Shown: positions 43,881 to 56,378 of the stretch, piece by piece | Layout: each line of letters begins with the position of its first letter | How positions within the stretch are numbered: position 1 is the stretch's first letter | Assembly: GCF_900156305.1 (NCBI RefSeq) | Contig: NZ_FTPL01000002.1 | Span: forward strand, 496,001 to 560,000 | Origin: Edaphobacillus lindanitolerans | GTDB taxonomy: Bacteria; Bacillota; Bacilli; Bacillales_A; Planococcaceae | Reading direction: 5' to 3' | DNA length: 64,000 bases | Position numbers and translations under genes: made by a program | The notes under the pieces: model-generated | Seen by the model: the letters and a program-made list of their open reading frames with translations, nothing else | The model's database searches: none | Told to the model about the DNA's origin: nothing

Positions 43881-45149
43881 TTAAAGATTCTTGATCAGTT
43901 CGTCTGCGAACTCGGAAGCTTTCACTTCTGTCGCACCTTCCATGAGGCGGGCGAAGTCGTATGTGACGACTTTGGACTCGATCGTCTTCTCGAGGGAAGC
44001 CGTGATCATGTCGGCAGCTTCGTTCCAGCCGAGGTGCTCGAGCATCATGACGCCGGAGAGAAGGACGGACGACGGGTTCACTTTGTCGAGGCCTGCATAT
44101 TTTGGCGCCGTGCCGTGAGTGGCTTCAAAGATTGCGTGGCCGGTGACGTAGTTGATGTTCGCGCCCGGTGCGATCCCGATTCCGCCGACTTGCGCTGCAA
44201 GTGCATCGGAGATGTAGTCGCCGTTCAGGTTCATCGTCGCGACGACATCAAATTCTTTCGGACGTGTCAGGATCTGCTGGAGGAAGATGTCGGCGATTGC
44301 ATCTTTGATGATGATCTTGCCGGCAGCTTCTGCATCGGACTGTGCTTTGTTGGCTGCATCCGTGCCTTCCGCGTCTTTGATCTTGTCGTATTCGTTCCAA
44401 GTGAAGACCTTGTCGCCGAATTCCTGCTCGGCCACTTCGTAGCCCCAGTTCTTGAACGCGCCTTCCGTGAACTTCATGATGTTGCCTTTGTGGACGAGCG
44501 TGACCGACTTGCGTCCTTCCTTGACCGCGTACTCGATTGCGGAGCGGACGAGGCGCTTCGTGCCTTCTTCGGAAATCGGCTTGATGCCGATGCCGGAAGT
44601 CTCAGGGAAGCGGATGTTCTTGACGCCCATCTCGTTCTGGAGGAAGTCGATGACTTTCTTCACTTCATCCGTGCCTTCCTTGTACTCGATGCCAGCATAG
44701 ATGTCTTCCGTGTTTTCGCGGAAGATGACCATGTCCGTGTGTTCAGGATGCTTCACAGGGGAAGGCACGCCTTCGAAGTAGCGGACCGGGCGCACGCATG
44801 CGAACAGGTCGAGTTCCTGGCGGAGTGCCACGTTCAGGGAACGGAAGCCGCCGCCGATCGGAGTCGTGAGCGGGCCTTTGATCGCGATCAGGTATTCATC
44901 GATGGTTTTAAGGGTTTCGTCAGGAAGCCAGTTGCCTGTTTCGTTGAAGGCCTTCTCGCCTGCCAGGACTTCTTTCCATACGAGCTGCTTTTTGCCGTCA
45001 TATGCTTTTTCAACTGCCGCTTCAAGTACGCGGGAAGCAGCGTTCCAGATGTCCGGGCCCGTGCCGTCACCGATGATGAATGGGATGACCGGTGCATCAG
45101 GGACATTCAATTTGCCGTTGGTTACCGTAATTTTTTCGCCGTTTGCCAT
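43881..45149 (-). CDS. icd: NADP-dependent isocitrate dehydrogenase
   Basis: The protein has 422 residues, starting at ATG 45149 behind AGGAGG. Conserved substrate-binding residues lie in [22 protein letters not shown] and [10 protein letters not shown]. The Mg-binding [14 protein letters not shown] is present. NADP-specific type as in B. subtilis Icd (423 residues). Middle gene of the TCA cluster. Confidence 0.97.
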   Translation of the reverse strand: MANGEKITVTNGKLNVPDAPVIPFIIGDGTGPDIWNAASRVLEAAVEKAYDGKKQLVWKEVLAGEKAFNETGNWLPDETLKTIDEYLIAIKGPLTTPIGGGFRSLNVALRQELDLFACVRPVRYFEGVPSPVKHPEHTDMVIFRENTEDIYAGIEYKEGTDEVKKVIDFLQNEMGVKNIRFPETSGIGIKPISEEGTKRLVRSAIEYAVKEGRKSVTLVHKGNIMKFTEGAFKNWGYEVAEQEFGDKVFTWNEYDKIKDAEGTDAANKAQSDAEAAGKIIIKDAIADIFLQQILTRPKEFDVVATMNLNGDYISDALAAQVGGIGIAPGANINYVTGHAIFEATHGTAPKYAGLDKVNPSSVLLSGVMMLEHLGWNEAADMITASLEKTIESKVVTYDFARLMEGATEVKASEFADELIKNL

Positions 45150-45188
45150 GGTATACGATTCCTCCTGAAGATGATTTCTGCTCACAAT

Positions 45189-45214
45189 GAGGGGACGGCC
45201 TGGACCGTCCCCTC
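45189..45214. other. GC-rich hairpin between citZ and icd
   Basis: GAGGGGACGG / CCGTCCCCTC stem with no T run, so it is more likely an mRNA stabilising or processing element than a terminator. Confidence 0.6.
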
Positions 45215-45234
45215 GGATTATACCAGATACCGGA

Positions 45235-46350
45235 TCAGCGTTCGCTTACCGGAACATAAGTCTGCAGGCCGGGACCTGTGTAATCCGCACGCGGACGGAT
45301 CAGACGGTTGTTCGCGTATTGTTCAAGAATGTGGGCGATCCAGCCGGATACACGGGAAACCGCGAAGATCGGCGTGAACAGATCATGCTGGATTCCGAGT
45401 GCATGGTAGACCGATGCCGAGTAAAAGTCAACGTTCGGCGGCAGGTTCTTCTGGCCGGTGACGAGCTCTTCGATCTTGATCGACATCTTGTAGAGGTCTT
45501 CCTCGCCGCGGAGCTTCGTGAGCTTTTCGGACATTTCGCGAAGATGCTTGGCCCGCGGGTCGCCCTTGCGGTATACGCGGTGGCCGAAGCCCATGATCTT
45601 CTCTTTGTTGTCGAGCTTGCTCTGGATGTACGGCTCAACATTTTCAGGCGTGCCGATTTCCGTCAGCATCTTCATGACCTGCTCGTTCGCGCCGCCGTGG
45701 AGAGGCCCTTTGAGCGCACCGATTGCAGCCGTGACGCCGGAGTACATATCAGACAGCGTTGCCACGCAGACGCGTGCCGTGAATGTCGATGCATTCAGCT
45801 CGTGGTCCGCGTGAAGGACGAGCGCCTTGTTGAACGCTTCTTCTTCGATCGCTTCGGGTTCCTGGCCGTTGAGCATGTACAGGAAGTTGGCCGCGTAGCT
45901 GAGATCGGACTTTGGACGGACCGGTTCTTTGCCGTCGCGGATGCGGGCAAAGGCAGTCACGAGCGTCGCGATTTTCGCCTGGAGCTTGATCGCCTTCTGG
46001 TAGTTGGCTTCGTCGGACATGTCTTCCGCTTTTTCGTCATACAATCCGAGAAGCGAGACTGCCGTGCGGAGAGCCGCCATCGGGTGAACATCATTGATCG
46101 GATAGGTCCGGAAGTGATCGTACACCTCCTGCGGCACGTCCATTGCGTCCGCGAGCTGCTGCTTCAGCTCCGCGAGCTCGTCCTCTTTTGGAAGACGCTG
46201 GTGCCATAGCAGGTACACGACCTCTTCAAAGCTTGCATTCTCTGCAAGATCATCGATGTTGTAACCGACGTATGTAAGAGTATCGTCGATAATTGAGCTG
46301 ATGGAAGATTGTGTTGCCACGACTCCTTCCAGTCCACGTGTAGACGTCAT
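45235..46350 (-). CDS. citZ: Citrate synthase
   Basis: The protein has 371 residues. The catalytic residues are in [12 protein letters not shown] (His), [18 protein letters not shown] (His) and [14 protein letters not shown] (Asp). Type I citrate synthase forms citrate from acetyl-CoA and oxaloacetate. First gene of citZ-icd-mdh, with a strong promoter at 46454-46482 and a leader of about 97 nt. Confidence 0.97.
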   Translation of the reverse strand: MTSTRGLEGVVATQSSISSIIDDTLTYVGYNIDDLAENASFEEVVYLLWHQRLPKEDELAELKQQLADAMDVPQEVYDHFRTYPINDVHPMAALRTAVSLLGLYDEKAEDMSDEANYQKAIKLQAKIATLVTAFARIRDGKEPVRPKSDLSYAANFLYMLNGQEPEAIEEEAFNKALVLHADHELNASTFTARVCVATLSDMYSGVTAAIGALKGPLHGGANEQVMKMLTEIGTPENVEPYIQSKLDNKEKIMGFGHRVYRKGDPRAKHLREMSEKLTKLRGEEDLYKMSIKIEELVTGQKNLPPNVDFYSASVYHALGIQHDLFTPIFAVSRVSGWIAHILEQYANNRLIRPRADYTGPGLQTYVPVSER

Positions 46351-46453
46351 ATCGATCTCCCTTTCCTTTTACGATTGCCCTTCTTCTCATTTTAAAAGAG
46401 AATCTTCGGGCTTTTCGCATCTATGTGCATATCTATAAACCGCTTACAAGCCC

Positions 46454-46482
46454 ATTATAATCATATATAACAATTTTGTGAA
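46454..46482 (-). promoter_or_regulatory. Promoter of the citZ operon
   Basis: TTCACA (46477-46482), 17 bp, TATAAT (46454-46459). A TTAT-N8-ATAA inverted repeat overlaps the -10/spacer and may be an operator. Confidence 0.82.
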
Positions 46483-46570
46483 TGAAAACGCCCGAATTAT
46501 TTCATTTACAGTTCAAAACAGATGTATGCCGGCCTGTTTGGCCCCGATGCAGGTTGAAAGCGAGGAATAA

Positions 46571-47542
46571 ATGATGAACCAGCGTTCCAATCCTTTTCTG
46601 GAAGGAATGAAACTTTGGCTGCCGATCGTGCTGGCGGCGGGACTCTGTTTTCTGGTCCCTCCCCTGGCGCTTGCGGTCATTTCAGGATATCTCGCCGCTC
46701 CGGCGGTACGATGGCTGAACAGGCGGGTCGGGATTCCGCCGTCAGCCGGTGCCCTGCTGACCGAGCTCCTTCTGATCGCCGCCGTCATCTCGGTCGGTCT
46801 GTTTGCCATCCGGGAAATGATCGGTGTGATCCCCGAGATCCGCTCCGCATTTTCTGCCCTTGACCTTCGCAATCCCCTTGCGGAGGAAATGCTGCTGTAT
46901 GCGGATGCGGCCATCGCCGCCGCGGGTGAGCGTCTTCTCGCTTCATCGGCCGGACTGATCCAGACGATGTTCAGCCAGGTGTTCTACTTCTTCATCTTTC
47001 TGATTGCCTTTTACTTCGCCCTTTATGAATCTTCCCGCGACCGCCTCTGGTTCACCTCTCTGCTGCCCCGGAGATCACGGGAAAAAGCAAAAGGAATGTT
47101 CCAGGAAGGGGGCACCCTTTTCGGAACATTCCTTTCGGTAGAACTGAGGCTTTCCCTGCTGACTTTCTTCATCCTGGCCGCAGGGCTGGCCGCACTCGGA
47201 TTTCCCGCTCCTGCCGGAAAGGCTTTCCTGATTGCACTCGCTGACAGCCTCCCGTTTCTCGGGATCGGCATTTTTCTCATCCCGATGGCAGCCTATCAGT
47301 TTGCGGCAGGCAACATGCTGCTCTGCACGGCACTCGTGATCCTGTATGCGTTCGTTCTTCTCACCCGCCAGATCGCAGAATCCCATCTTTGGGCCTCGAC
47401 GTTCCAGCTGCGTCCCGCCCACGCCTTCTTCATCGCCGCGGCTTCCATCCTCGTCTTTGGCATTCCGGGGATTCTGCTCAGCCCCGTCCTTTTGTTCGGC
47501 GCGGCACGGATCCGTCATCATCCCGCATTCAACCGCGGATGA
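46571..47542 (+). CDS. ytvI: YtvI-like AI-2E family transporter
   Basis: The protein has 323 residues with about 7-8 membrane helices in the AI-2E/PerM arrangement. A central soluble loop lies around residues 70-125, and the conserved ADSLPFLGIGIFLIPMA segment is present. Position next to citZ matches B. subtilis ytvI, annotated there as a sporulation membrane protein; the transported substrate is unknown. Its 3' end overlaps fxsA on the other strand by 14 bp. Confidence 0.85.
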   Translation: MMNQRSNPFLEGMKLWLPIVLAAGLCFLVPPLALAVISGYLAAPAVRWLNRRVGIPPSAGALLTELLLIAAVISVGLFAIREMIGVIPEIRSAFSALDLRNPLAEEMLLYADAAIAAAGERLLASSAGLIQTMFSQVFYFFIFLIAFYFALYESSRDRLWFTSLLPRRSREKAKGMFQEGGTLFGTFLSVELRLSLLTFFILAAGLAALGFPAPAGKAFLIALADSLPFLGIGIFLIPMAAYQFAAGNMLLCTALVILYAFVLLTRQIAESHLWASTFQLRPAHAFFIAAASILVFGIPGILLSPVLLFGAARIRHHPAFNRG

Positions 47543-47918
47543 CCACGACGCCGTTCTTCATCCTTTTCCGGAGCTGCCGGTAGAGCACAGGCTTGAACGC
47601 CCGCCTTGTGGGCGGCAGCAGAAACAGAAGGCCGAGAATGTCCGTGATCAGTCCCGGGAGCAGCAGGAGAATGCCGCCGAACAGGATGAACAGGCCATCC
47701 AGTACGGCGTCTCCCGGCGGTTCCCCCGCAGATGCCCGGCGCTGCAGCTCCCTCCAGGCCTTCAGCCCCTGGCTCTTCGCCAGCCAGGCACCGAGCGCGG
47801 CCGTCAGCAGGATGATGGCGATCGTCGGCATGACGCCGATCTTGCTGCCTGTATACAACAGGACCGCCAGTTCGGAAGTCGGCACGACGATAAACAGGAT
47901 AAACAGCCATTTCATCAT
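47529..47918 (-). CDS. fxsA: FxsA family membrane protein
   Basis: The protein has 129 residues with about three hydrophobic segments. FxsA signature: PTSELAVLLYTGSKIG and LFILFGGILLLLPGLITDILGLLFLLPPTR. In E. coli FxsA overproduction affects phage exclusion; the cell role in Bacillota is unknown. It lies downstream of pyk. Confidence 0.88.
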   Translation of the reverse strand: MMKWLFILFIVVPTSELAVLLYTGSKIGVMPTIAIILLTAALGAWLAKSQGLKAWRELQRRASAGEPPGDAVLDGLFILFGGILLLLPGLITDILGLLFLLPPTRRAFKPVLYRQLRKRMKNGVVVIRG

Positions 47919-47929
47919 CGATCATCTCC

Positions 47930-47959
47930 AAAACGCCATTCCGGATCCGGAATGGCGTT
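47930..47959 (-). terminator. Terminator downstream of pyk
   Basis: A perfect 14-bp palindromic stem AACGCCATTCCGG / CCGGAATGGCGTT followed by TTTTGG on the minus strand. Confidence 0.75.
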
Positions 47960-47966
47960 GATTTCT

Positions 47967-49727
47967 TTACAAGACGGATGCGTGGCCGTTGTAGATGACG
48001 CCCGCTTCCGCATCGATTGTCACGTCTTGTCCGTCCTGGATTTCCTTGACCGCATCTTTGACCCCGACAATGACCGGGATTCCGACATTGAGACCGACGA
48101 CTGCCGCGTGGCTCGTCAGGCCGCCTTCTTCGGTGATGATGCCCGCACATTGCTCGATCGCCGGCATCATGTCCCGGTCCGTGCCGTATGTGACGATGAT
48201 CTTGCCGCTCATGTCACGGCCGGCCGCCTCCGCCGCGCTGCGGATCACCGCTGCTTCGCCGAACGCGACCGCCTTGCCGATGCCCTGTCCCTTTGCGAGC
48301 AGGTCCCCGATCACATGGATCTTCATCAGGTTCGTCGTGCCGGCTTCACCGACCGGTACGCCGGCGGTGATGATGACGACATCCCCGTGCGTCACGTACT
48401 TGTGCTTGATGCTTTCCTCGACGGATACTTCAAGGATGCCGTCGATCGAGGTGACCCGTTCGCCGACGATCGGATAAACACCCCAGACGAGGGTCAGACG
48501 CCGCGAGCAGCGATCGGATGCCGTAACGGCGATGATCGGGCAGCCCGGGCGGTATTTGGCGATCATTTTCGCCGTCTGTCCGCTTTCGGTCGGCGCAAGC
48601 ACCGCCTTGACGTTCAGGTTGAGCGCCGTATAGGCCGCTGCCTGGCCGATCGCCTCGGTCATGTTCCCCTCTTTTTCCCGCCGGCGTGTCGTGATCACCG
48701 AACGGTAGTCCACTGCCGCTTCTGCCGTCCTGGCTATCCGGTCCATCGTCAGGACCGATTCGATCGGATACTGCCCGGCTGCCGTTTCGCCGGACAGCAT
48801 GATTGCATCCGAGCCGTCCAGGATGGCATTCGCCACGTCGCTTGCCTCGGCGCGTGTCGGCCGCGGATTGCGCTGCATGGAATCGAGCATCTGTGTCGCG
48901 GTGATGACCGGCTTGCCGGCCTGGTTGCATTTTTCGATCATCTGCTTCTGGACGAGCGGTACTTCTTCGGCCGGAATTTCCACGCCGAGGTCCCCCCGCG
49001 CCACCATGAGGCCGTCGGAAACGGCGATGATGCCATCCAGATTGTCGACACCTTCCCGGTTTTCGATTTTCGGGATGATCTGGATATGGCCGCCGTCATT
49101 GTTCTCGAGAAGATGGCGGATTTCCATCACATCGGAAGGACGGCGCACGAAAGAGGCCGCAACGAAATCAACGCCGTTCTTGATGCCGAACAGAATGTCA
49201 TCGGCATCTTTGTCGGTGATGCCGGGCAGCTGGACCGATACGCCCGGAACATTGACCCCTTTCTTGTCCTTCAGGACCCCAGCGTTTTTGACGACCGTGT
49301 GGATGATGCCGGCAGAGGTGTCCGTTCCGGTCACTTCCAGTTCGATCAGGCCGTCGTCCAGCAGGATGATCGAGCCTGGGCTGACATCCTCGATGAGCCG
49401 GTCATAGGTGACCGAAAAACGTTCTTCGTTGCCGAGGATCTCCTGCATGGAAATCGCGATTTCCTGCCCGTTTTTCAGTTCGACCTTTCCGCCCTCCATT
49501 TTATGGGTGCGGATTTCCGGTCCTTTTGTGTCCAGCAAAATGCCGACCACGCGGTTTTTCCGTTTTGCCGCTTCCCGGATGTTCCGGATGCGCGCCAAAT
49601 GCTCGTCATGGTCTCCGTGGGAGAAATTGAGCCGCGCCACGTTCATGCCCGCGTCGATCAATTTTTCCAGTGTCTCGGGCGACTCGCTCGCCGGCCCGAT
49701 CGTGCATACGATTTTCGTCTTTCTCAT
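47967..49727 (-). CDS. pyk: Pyruvate kinase with C-terminal PEP-utilising domain
   Basis: The protein has 586 residues, starting at ATG 49727. The catalytic barrel contains [10 protein letters not shown], the K-loop and [14 protein letters not shown]. The allosteric C domain is followed by about 110 extra residues ending in [21 protein letters not shown], the PEP-utiliser mobile domain found in Bacillus pyruvate kinases. It makes pyruvate and ATP from PEP. Downstream of pfkA, 19 bp away. Confidence 0.97.
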   Translation of the reverse strand: MRKTKIVCTIGPASESPETLEKLIDAGMNVARLNFSHGDHDEHLARIRNIREAAKRKNRVVGILLDTKGPEIRTHKMEGGKVELKNGQEIAISMQEILGNEERFSVTYDRLIEDVSPGSIILLDDGLIELEVTGTDTSAGIIHTVVKNAGVLKDKKGVNVPGVSVQLPGITDKDADDILFGIKNGVDFVAASFVRRPSDVMEIRHLLENNDGGHIQIIPKIENREGVDNLDGIIAVSDGLMVARGDLGVEIPAEEVPLVQKQMIEKCNQAGKPVITATQMLDSMQRNPRPTRAEASDVANAILDGSDAIMLSGETAAGQYPIESVLTMDRIARTAEAAVDYRSVITTRRREKEGNMTEAIGQAAAYTALNLNVKAVLAPTESGQTAKMIAKYRPGCPIIAVTASDRCSRRLTLVWGVYPIVGERVTSIDGILEVSVEESIKHKYVTHGDVVIITAGVPVGEAGTTNLMKIHVIGDLLAKGQGIGKAVAFGEAAVIRSAAEAAGRDMSGKIIVTYGTDRDMMPAIEQCAGIITEEGGLTSHAAVVGLNVGIPVIVGVKDAVKEIQDGQDVTIDAEAGVIYNGHASVL

Positions 49728-49746
49728 CGTGTTTCGCCCCAATCCG

Positions 49747-51679
<1,933 letters not shown>

Positions 51680-51680
51680 C

Positions 51681-52541
51681 TCACCGGTCCTCCTTTCCAT
51701 GTAGTCGGATGAGCGTGGACAGGACGTCCTTCATGTCGCTGCGGTGGACGACCGCGTCCAGCTGGCCGTGTTCAAGCAGGAATTCGGCCGTCTGGAAATC
51801 TTCCGGCAGCTTTTCCCGCACCGTCTGCTCGATGACCCGCCGGCCGGCGAATCCGATGAGCGCCTTCGGCTCGGCGAGATTGATGTCGCCGACGGAAGCG
51901 AAGCTCGCGGAAACCCCTCCTGTCGTCGGATGGGTCATCACGGATATATAAAGGAGACCTTGTTCCGAATGCCGGGAAAGGGCGACGCTCGTCTTGGCCA
52001 TCTGCATGAGCGACAACACGCCTTCCTGCATCCGTGCCCCGCCGCTCGCGGTGAAGATGATGAACGGGATCCCTTCCTGCGTCGCCTTTTCGACGGCACG
52101 CGTGATTTTCTCCCCTACAACCGATCCCATCGAACCCATGCGGAAATGGGCGTCCATGATGGCCACGGCCGTACGCCGGCCCCCGATCTCCCCGATCCCT
52201 GTCAGGACCGCTTCATTCAGGCCCGTTTTTTCAGAATCGGCCTTCACCTTCTCTTCATAGGAAGGGAAGTTCAGCGGGTTCGACGTTTTCAGCTCCTCGT
52301 CCATCGGTTTGAACGTCTCTTCATCAAACAGGCAATCCACCCGTTCCCAGGCGGTCATCTTCATGTGATGGTCGCAATGGGGGCACACTTTGTTGCTTTT
52401 CATCAGATCCTTTGTCAGGATGATTTTTTTACATTCCGGACACTTCGTCATGATCCCTTCCGGAACGTCTCTTGACGCATCGGAAGGAACTGTCATATAC
52501 CGTTTCTTGTTCTTTTTGAACATCTCTCGGATGATCGCCAT
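51681..52541 (-). CDS. accD: Acetyl-CoA carboxylase carboxyltransferase subunit beta
   Basis: The protein has 286 residues. A zinc finger (CPECKKII...CPHCDHHM) precedes the crotonase-fold carboxyltransferase ([22 protein letters not shown]). Partner of AccA in malonyl-CoA synthesis. It follows the GntR gene by a single base, so it is under the same promoter. Confidence 0.97.
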   Translation of the reverse strand: MAIIREMFKKNKKRYMTVPSDASRDVPEGIMTKCPECKKIILTKDLMKSNKVCPHCDHHMKMTAWERVDCLFDEETFKPMDEELKTSNPLNFPSYEEKVKADSEKTGLNEAVLTGIGEIGGRRTAVAIMDAHFRMGSMGSVVGEKITRAVEKATQEGIPFIIFTASGGARMQEGVLSLMQMAKTSVALSRHSEQGLLYISVMTHPTTGGVSASFASVGDINLAEPKALIGFAGRRVIEQTVREKLPEDFQTAEFLLEHGQLDAVVHRSDMKDVLSTLIRLHGKEDR

Positions 52542-52542
52542 G

Positions 52543-53193
52543 TCAATTCCCCCTCTGTTCGCTCACCATGGCGGCCCAGCGGTCATAGGCATTTGCCGTC
52601 CGGATGCCGTCGCCGTCTTTGATGGCTTTGATCATGTCCTGGAGAACGGGCCGTTCTGCCGGGCCCGCATCTCCCGCATAAGGTGTTTTTGCATATGCAT
52701 TCAATAGATACCAGATTTTCAATGACAGCCGGTTTCCGGCAGCCACGAGAACTTCACGGATGATGTCTTCCCGCCTGACGGGCAAGCCGGAAGAGACTGC
52801 AGCCCAAAGGCTGTCCCAAAGCGGAAGCGCGCGGATCCCAGGTTCGGATGCCGCCCTCAAGGCAGCATCCCGTTCATGGATCTGCATGGTGATCCGGACG
52901 TCCTCCAGCGACTTCGGCTCCTGCATGATGAACGCCGCAAGCACGTCCACAAGCTGGTGCTGCCGGTAGTCCGACAGGAACGTCCCTTCCCCTCTTCGCG
53001 TCTCGATCAGCCCGAGAAGCTCCAGGCTCCTCAGCGCTTCACGGACCGTGGAACGGCCGGCGCCGAGCCTTTCGGCGAGGACGCGTTCCGATGGCAGCTT
53101 TTCACCCGTCCGGATATTCTCATTCCGGATCAGCGACTGCAATTCCTGCACAATTTCAAGAAACATCTTCCGGGACGGTTTTGCTTCCTCCAT
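52543..53193 (-). CDS. FadR-subfamily GntR transcriptional regulator
   Basis: The protein has 216 residues, starting at ATG 53193 behind AAGGAG. The GntR winged helix ([45 protein letters not shown], in pieces) is followed by a helical FCD effector domain. A palindrome AGTGGTCTGGCCACT lies just after its promoter, so it probably represses itself and the downstream accDA, pfkA and pyk. The ligand is unknown; a carbon or acyl metabolite is plausible. Confidence 0.88.
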   Translation of the reverse strand: MEEAKPSRKMFLEIVQELQSLIRNENIRTGEKLPSERVLAERLGAGRSTVREALRSLELLGLIETRRGEGTFLSDYRQHQLVDVLAAFIMQEPKSLEDVRITMQIHERDAALRAASEPGIRALPLWDSLWAAVSSGLPVRREDIIREVLVAAGNRLSLKIWYLLNAYAKTPYAGDAGPAERPVLQDMIKAIKDGDGIRTANAYDRWAAMVSEQRGN

Positions 53194-53223
53194 CGTCGCG
53201 CTCCTTCGTTCCATTAATTTGAA

Positions 53224-53238
53224 AGTGGTCTGGCCACT
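53224..53238. promoter_or_regulatory. Putative GntR/FadR operator
   Basis: AGTGGTCTGGCCACT contains TGGTCTGGCCA, close to the GntR-family TNGTNNNACNA pattern. It lies just downstream of the predicted start of the GntR-acc operon. Confidence 0.68.
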
Positions 53239-53247
53239 CATTGAATA

Positions 53248-53276
53248 AGCATAACGCAACGAAAATAATGAGTAAA
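53248..53276 (-). promoter_or_regulatory. Promoter of the GntR-accDA-pfkA-pyk unit
   Basis: TTTACT (53271-53276), 17 bp, TATGCT (53248-53253), predicted start about 53241. Confidence 0.65.
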
Positions 53277-53278
53277 GA

Positions 53279-53305
53279 AAAAACTGTACAGTTCCCTGTA
53301 CAGTT
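53279..53305 (-). terminator. Terminator of dnaE
   Basis: AAACTGTACAG-GGAA-CTGTACAGTTT stem followed by TTTTC. It separates dnaE from the GntR-acc unit. Confidence 0.85.
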
Positions 53306-56300
53306 TCACTCCTGGATTTCTTTGATGATCATCTGGATTTTGCCGTTTCTCCGCTCCGCCTGGCCGGAGGCGATCAGGCCCGACCCTTCATTCAGCAGAC
53401 GGTTGAACTTCGTGTACTCTTTCGGGAAAAGTGTGCAGGGCAGTTCCCCGGTGTCGTCCTGCAGCGTGAGGAACGCCATCGCCTCGCCTTTTTTCGTGCG
53501 GATGCGCTTGATCTCAAGGATGATCCCTGCAACGGTGAGGCGGGAGGCCGTCCCGTCAACCAAGCCTAGGTCGGTGAATTCGCCCGGCCTTTTTTGCTTG
53601 AGGCCGGACGCGGGATGCTCGGACAGATAGAATCCGAGCACTTCCCGTTCGTACTGGAGCCTGAGCGGTTCGGGCAGTTCCCCTGCCTTCGAATATTTCT
53701 GCCGTCCGAATGTGGCAGGATCGCCGCCGAACAGGTCGTCCTCCTCGTCCGGCCTGACCAGCTCCGCGTACGTTTCCGCCGCTCCGATCGAGGCCAGCAG
53801 CACCGCGCGGTCCGGATGGAATTCATCGAGGGCCCCCGCCTTGGCGAGCGGCTCGACGGCACCGCGGGTGAAATTCCGCGCGGACAGGGCAACCGCCATC
53901 TCGAACAGGTCTGCCCATCTTCCCGAATTCTTCCGGACGTCGAGCAGCTTGCGGATGAACGGTGCCGGCACCCCCTTCACCGAAGAAAGCCCGAGGCGGA
54001 TCGCCCCGCCTTCCACACGGCAGGCATATCCGCTTTTCAGAACGGACGGAGCCAGGATGGACAGGCCTTTCCGCCTGGCCTCCTGGATGATTCTCGAAGC
54101 GCGATCCGGATCCCCCGATGCCTGGGAGATCAGGGCCGCATAGAAATAGGCGGGCTCATTCGCTTTCAGCCAGGCAAGGCGGAATGAAATGAGCGAATAG
54201 GCGACCGCGTGGCTTTTCGGAAATCCGTAGTCCGCGAATTTGACGATATAGTCGTAAACCCGGAGGGCGGTATCCCGGCTGTGTCCGAGGCCGGTTGCCC
54301 CCTCGACGAAATGGTTCCGTTCCTGTTCGAGCACGCTTCTCTTTTTCTTGCTCACGGCCCGGCGGAGGATATCGGCTTCTCCCATCGAGAAGCCGGCCAT
54401 CCGCACCGCGATCTGCATGATCTGCTCCTGGTAGACGATGATGCCGTAGGTCTCCCGGAGCACCGGGTCGATGGACGGGTGGATGGACGGGATCGGCTCC
54501 CGCCCGTGCATCCTCCGCTCGAAGACGGGGATGTTGTCCATCGGCCCCGGACGATAAAGCGCGTTGATCGCGTAGATGTCCCGGAAAGTGCCGGGCCTGA
54601 TCCGCCGGAGCGTATCCCGCATTCCGTCGGATTCGAACTGGAAGATGCCGGTCATGTCCCCTTCCTGGAACAGCCGGATCGCGGCCGGATCATCTAGCGG
54701 AATCCGTTCGAAATCCAGAAACTCTTTCCGGTCATGGAGGATCATCGCCCGGATCCGCTCAAGGAGGGTGAGGTTGCGGAGTCCGAGAAAGTCCATCTTC
54801 AGCAGGCCCCGTTCCTCGACTTCCTTCATCGGCCACTGAGTAAGCCAGACGCCTCCGTCGGATCCGGCCTCGACCGGAACCGCCTCGACGAGAGGAACCG
54901 GGGACAGGACCACCCCGGCCGCGTGGGTCGACACGTTCCTCGGAATGCCTTCTACGGCCAGCGCCGTCTGCATCCAGCGAAGCCGGACCGGCTCTTCCCC
55001 CACCCACCGGGCGAGCGGCGAGCCCTCCGCTGCCGCCTCCTTCAGGGAAACGCCCGGCCGGCCGGGAATCATCCTGGAAATCTCCCGCTGTTCCTCCTCA
55101 GAGAATCCGAAAATCCGCGCCGTGCTCCGGGCGGCTGCCTTTGCCGAGAGCGTTCCGAATGTGATGATCTGGGCCACATGCTCCTCGCCGTATTTGCGGG
55201 CGACGTAGTCGATGACTTCGTGGCGGCGGTGGTCGGCGAAGTCGACGTCGATATCCGGCATCGTCACCCGTTCGGGGTTCAGAAACCGTTCAAAGATCAG
55301 TCCGTATGCAAGCGGGTCGACGTCCGTGATGCCCAGTGCAAACGCGACAAGGGACCCCGCGGAAGAACCGCGGCCCGGCCCCGTCAGGATCCCCTTCGAG
55401 CTTGCGAATGCGATGAAGTCCGCCACGATCAGGAAGTAATCCGAATACCCCATCCGGGCAATGACGCCCAGTTCGTGGTCCAGACGGTCTGCATAGGCCG
55501 GCCCGGTCTCTCCGAGTCGGCGCTCCAGCCCCGCCAGGCAATCGGTCCTCAGCCGTCCGTCTGCACTTTCCCCTTCGTCCAGCGGGAAAGCCGGCATCAG
55601 GCGCTCGGGCTCCGGCACCGTCTTGGCGCATGAAAGAAGGATTTCCGCCGCCGCTTCCACCCAGTCGGGCCGGTCGCCGAAGCGCTCCGCCAGCTGATGC
55701 GGTGATAGCAGGCAGGCATCGGGATCCTCCCCCTCCCCCGCTTCCGCCAGCTTGCTGCCTTCCGCAATGAGGCGGGCGACCCTGAAAGCAAATGCTTCTT
55801 CCTGCCGCTCATAGCGGGCGACGGCCACAGCGCAGACCGGCAGTCCGGCGGTTTCCGCAAACCGGACAAAATCATCTTCGGCAGGATGCTGCTGCCCGCC
55901 GCGGCGGGAAATGCCCATGACGAGCCTGCCTTCCCCCGCGGCCTCCAGCACCCGGCCCAATGCCTCCGCCGGGTCTCCTTCGCCCATGGCTGCGGGATCT
56001 GCCATCACCAGGCATCCGTCCCGGTAGCCTTTCAGCCATTGGAGCGGCAGGCCTTCCCGCTCCCTCACGGACTGGGCGCTTGAGATCTTGAGCAGGTTCC
56101 TGTAGCCCTGGTCGTCTTTTGCATAGATGAATGCCGGCAGGACGCCGGCGGTAGTCTCGATCTCGACGGACAGGCCGATCACCGGATGGATCCCTGTTTC
56201 CGTCAAGGCTTTAGCGAATGGCAGGACGCCGTACAGCCGGGTGTTGACGATGGCGGCGGCCGCGGCCCCGCGTTCTTTCAGCGCTCCCGGAAGCCGTCCT

Positions 56301-56362
56301 GTCCGGATCAGGCTCTGGAGCGGATCGTCCGAAGTCATGATTTGTCCATATCCGAGTGCCAT
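53306..56362 (-). CDS. dnaE: DNA polymerase III subunit alpha, DnaE type, with degenerate PHP domain
   Basis: The protein has 1018 residues, about 100 fewer than B. subtilis DnaE (1115). It starts at ATG 56362 behind GGAGGTGG. The N-terminal PHP fold is present (TRLYGVLPFAKALTETGIHPVIGL) but the HxH metal motif is replaced (ALGYGQIMTSDDP), so the PHP site is inactive. Polymerase motifs: GPGRGSSAGSLVAFALG and PDIDVDFAD with the catalytic Asp pair. A helix-hairpin region and an OB fold (LTLQDDTGELPCTLFP) follow. It extends RNA primers on the lagging strand in Bacillota. Confidence 0.96.
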   Translation of the reverse strand: MALGYGQIMTSDDPLQSLIRTGRLPGALKERGAAAAAIVNTRLYGVLPFAKALTETGIHPVIGLSVEIETTAGVLPAFIYAKDDQGYRNLLKISSAQSVREREGLPLQWLKGYRDGCLVMADPAAMGEGDPAEALGRVLEAAGEGRLVMGISRRGGQQHPAEDDFVRFAETAGLPVCAVAVARYERQEEAFAFRVARLIAEGSKLAEAGEGEDPDACLLSPHQLAERFGDRPDWVEAAAEILLSCAKTVPEPERLMPAFPLDEGESADGRLRTDCLAGLERRLGETGPAYADRLDHELGVIARMGYSDYFLIVADFIAFASSKGILTGPGRGSSAGSLVAFALGITDVDPLAYGLIFERFLNPERVTMPDIDVDFADHRRHEVIDYVARKYGEEHVAQIITFGTLSAKAAARSTARIFGFSEEEQREISRMIPGRPGVSLKEAAAEGSPLARWVGEEPVRLRWMQTALAVEGIPRNVSTHAAGVVLSPVPLVEAVPVEAGSDGGVWLTQWPMKEVEERGLLKMDFLGLRNLTLLERIRAMILHDRKEFLDFERIPLDDPAAIRLFQEGDMTGIFQFESDGMRDTLRRIRPGTFRDIYAINALYRPGPMDNIPVFERRMHGREPIPSIHPSIDPVLRETYGIIVYQEQIMQIAVRMAGFSMGEADILRRAVSKKKRSVLEQERNHFVEGATGLGHSRDTALRVYDYIVKFADYGFPKSHAVAYSLISFRLAWLKANEPAYFYAALISQASGDPDRASRIIQEARRKGLSILAPSVLKSGYACRVEGGAIRLGLSSVKGVPAPFIRKLLDVRKNSGRWADLFEMAVALSARNFTRGAVEPLAKAGALDEFHPDRAVLLASIGAAETYAELVRPDEEDDLFGGDPATFGRQKYSKAGELPEPLRLQYEREVLGFYLSEHPASGLKQKRPGEFTDLGLVDGTASRLTVAGIILEIKRIRTKKGEAMAFLTLQDDTGELPCTLFPKEYTKFNRLLNEGSGLIASGQAERRNGKIQMIIKEIQE

Positions 56363-56378
56363 GATCCCACCTCCCGTT

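Noticed and set aside
53284..53305. Operator-like palindrome CTGTACAG near the GntR promoter
   Set aside because: The stem with GGAA loop followed by T residues on the minus strand fits the dnaE terminator better.
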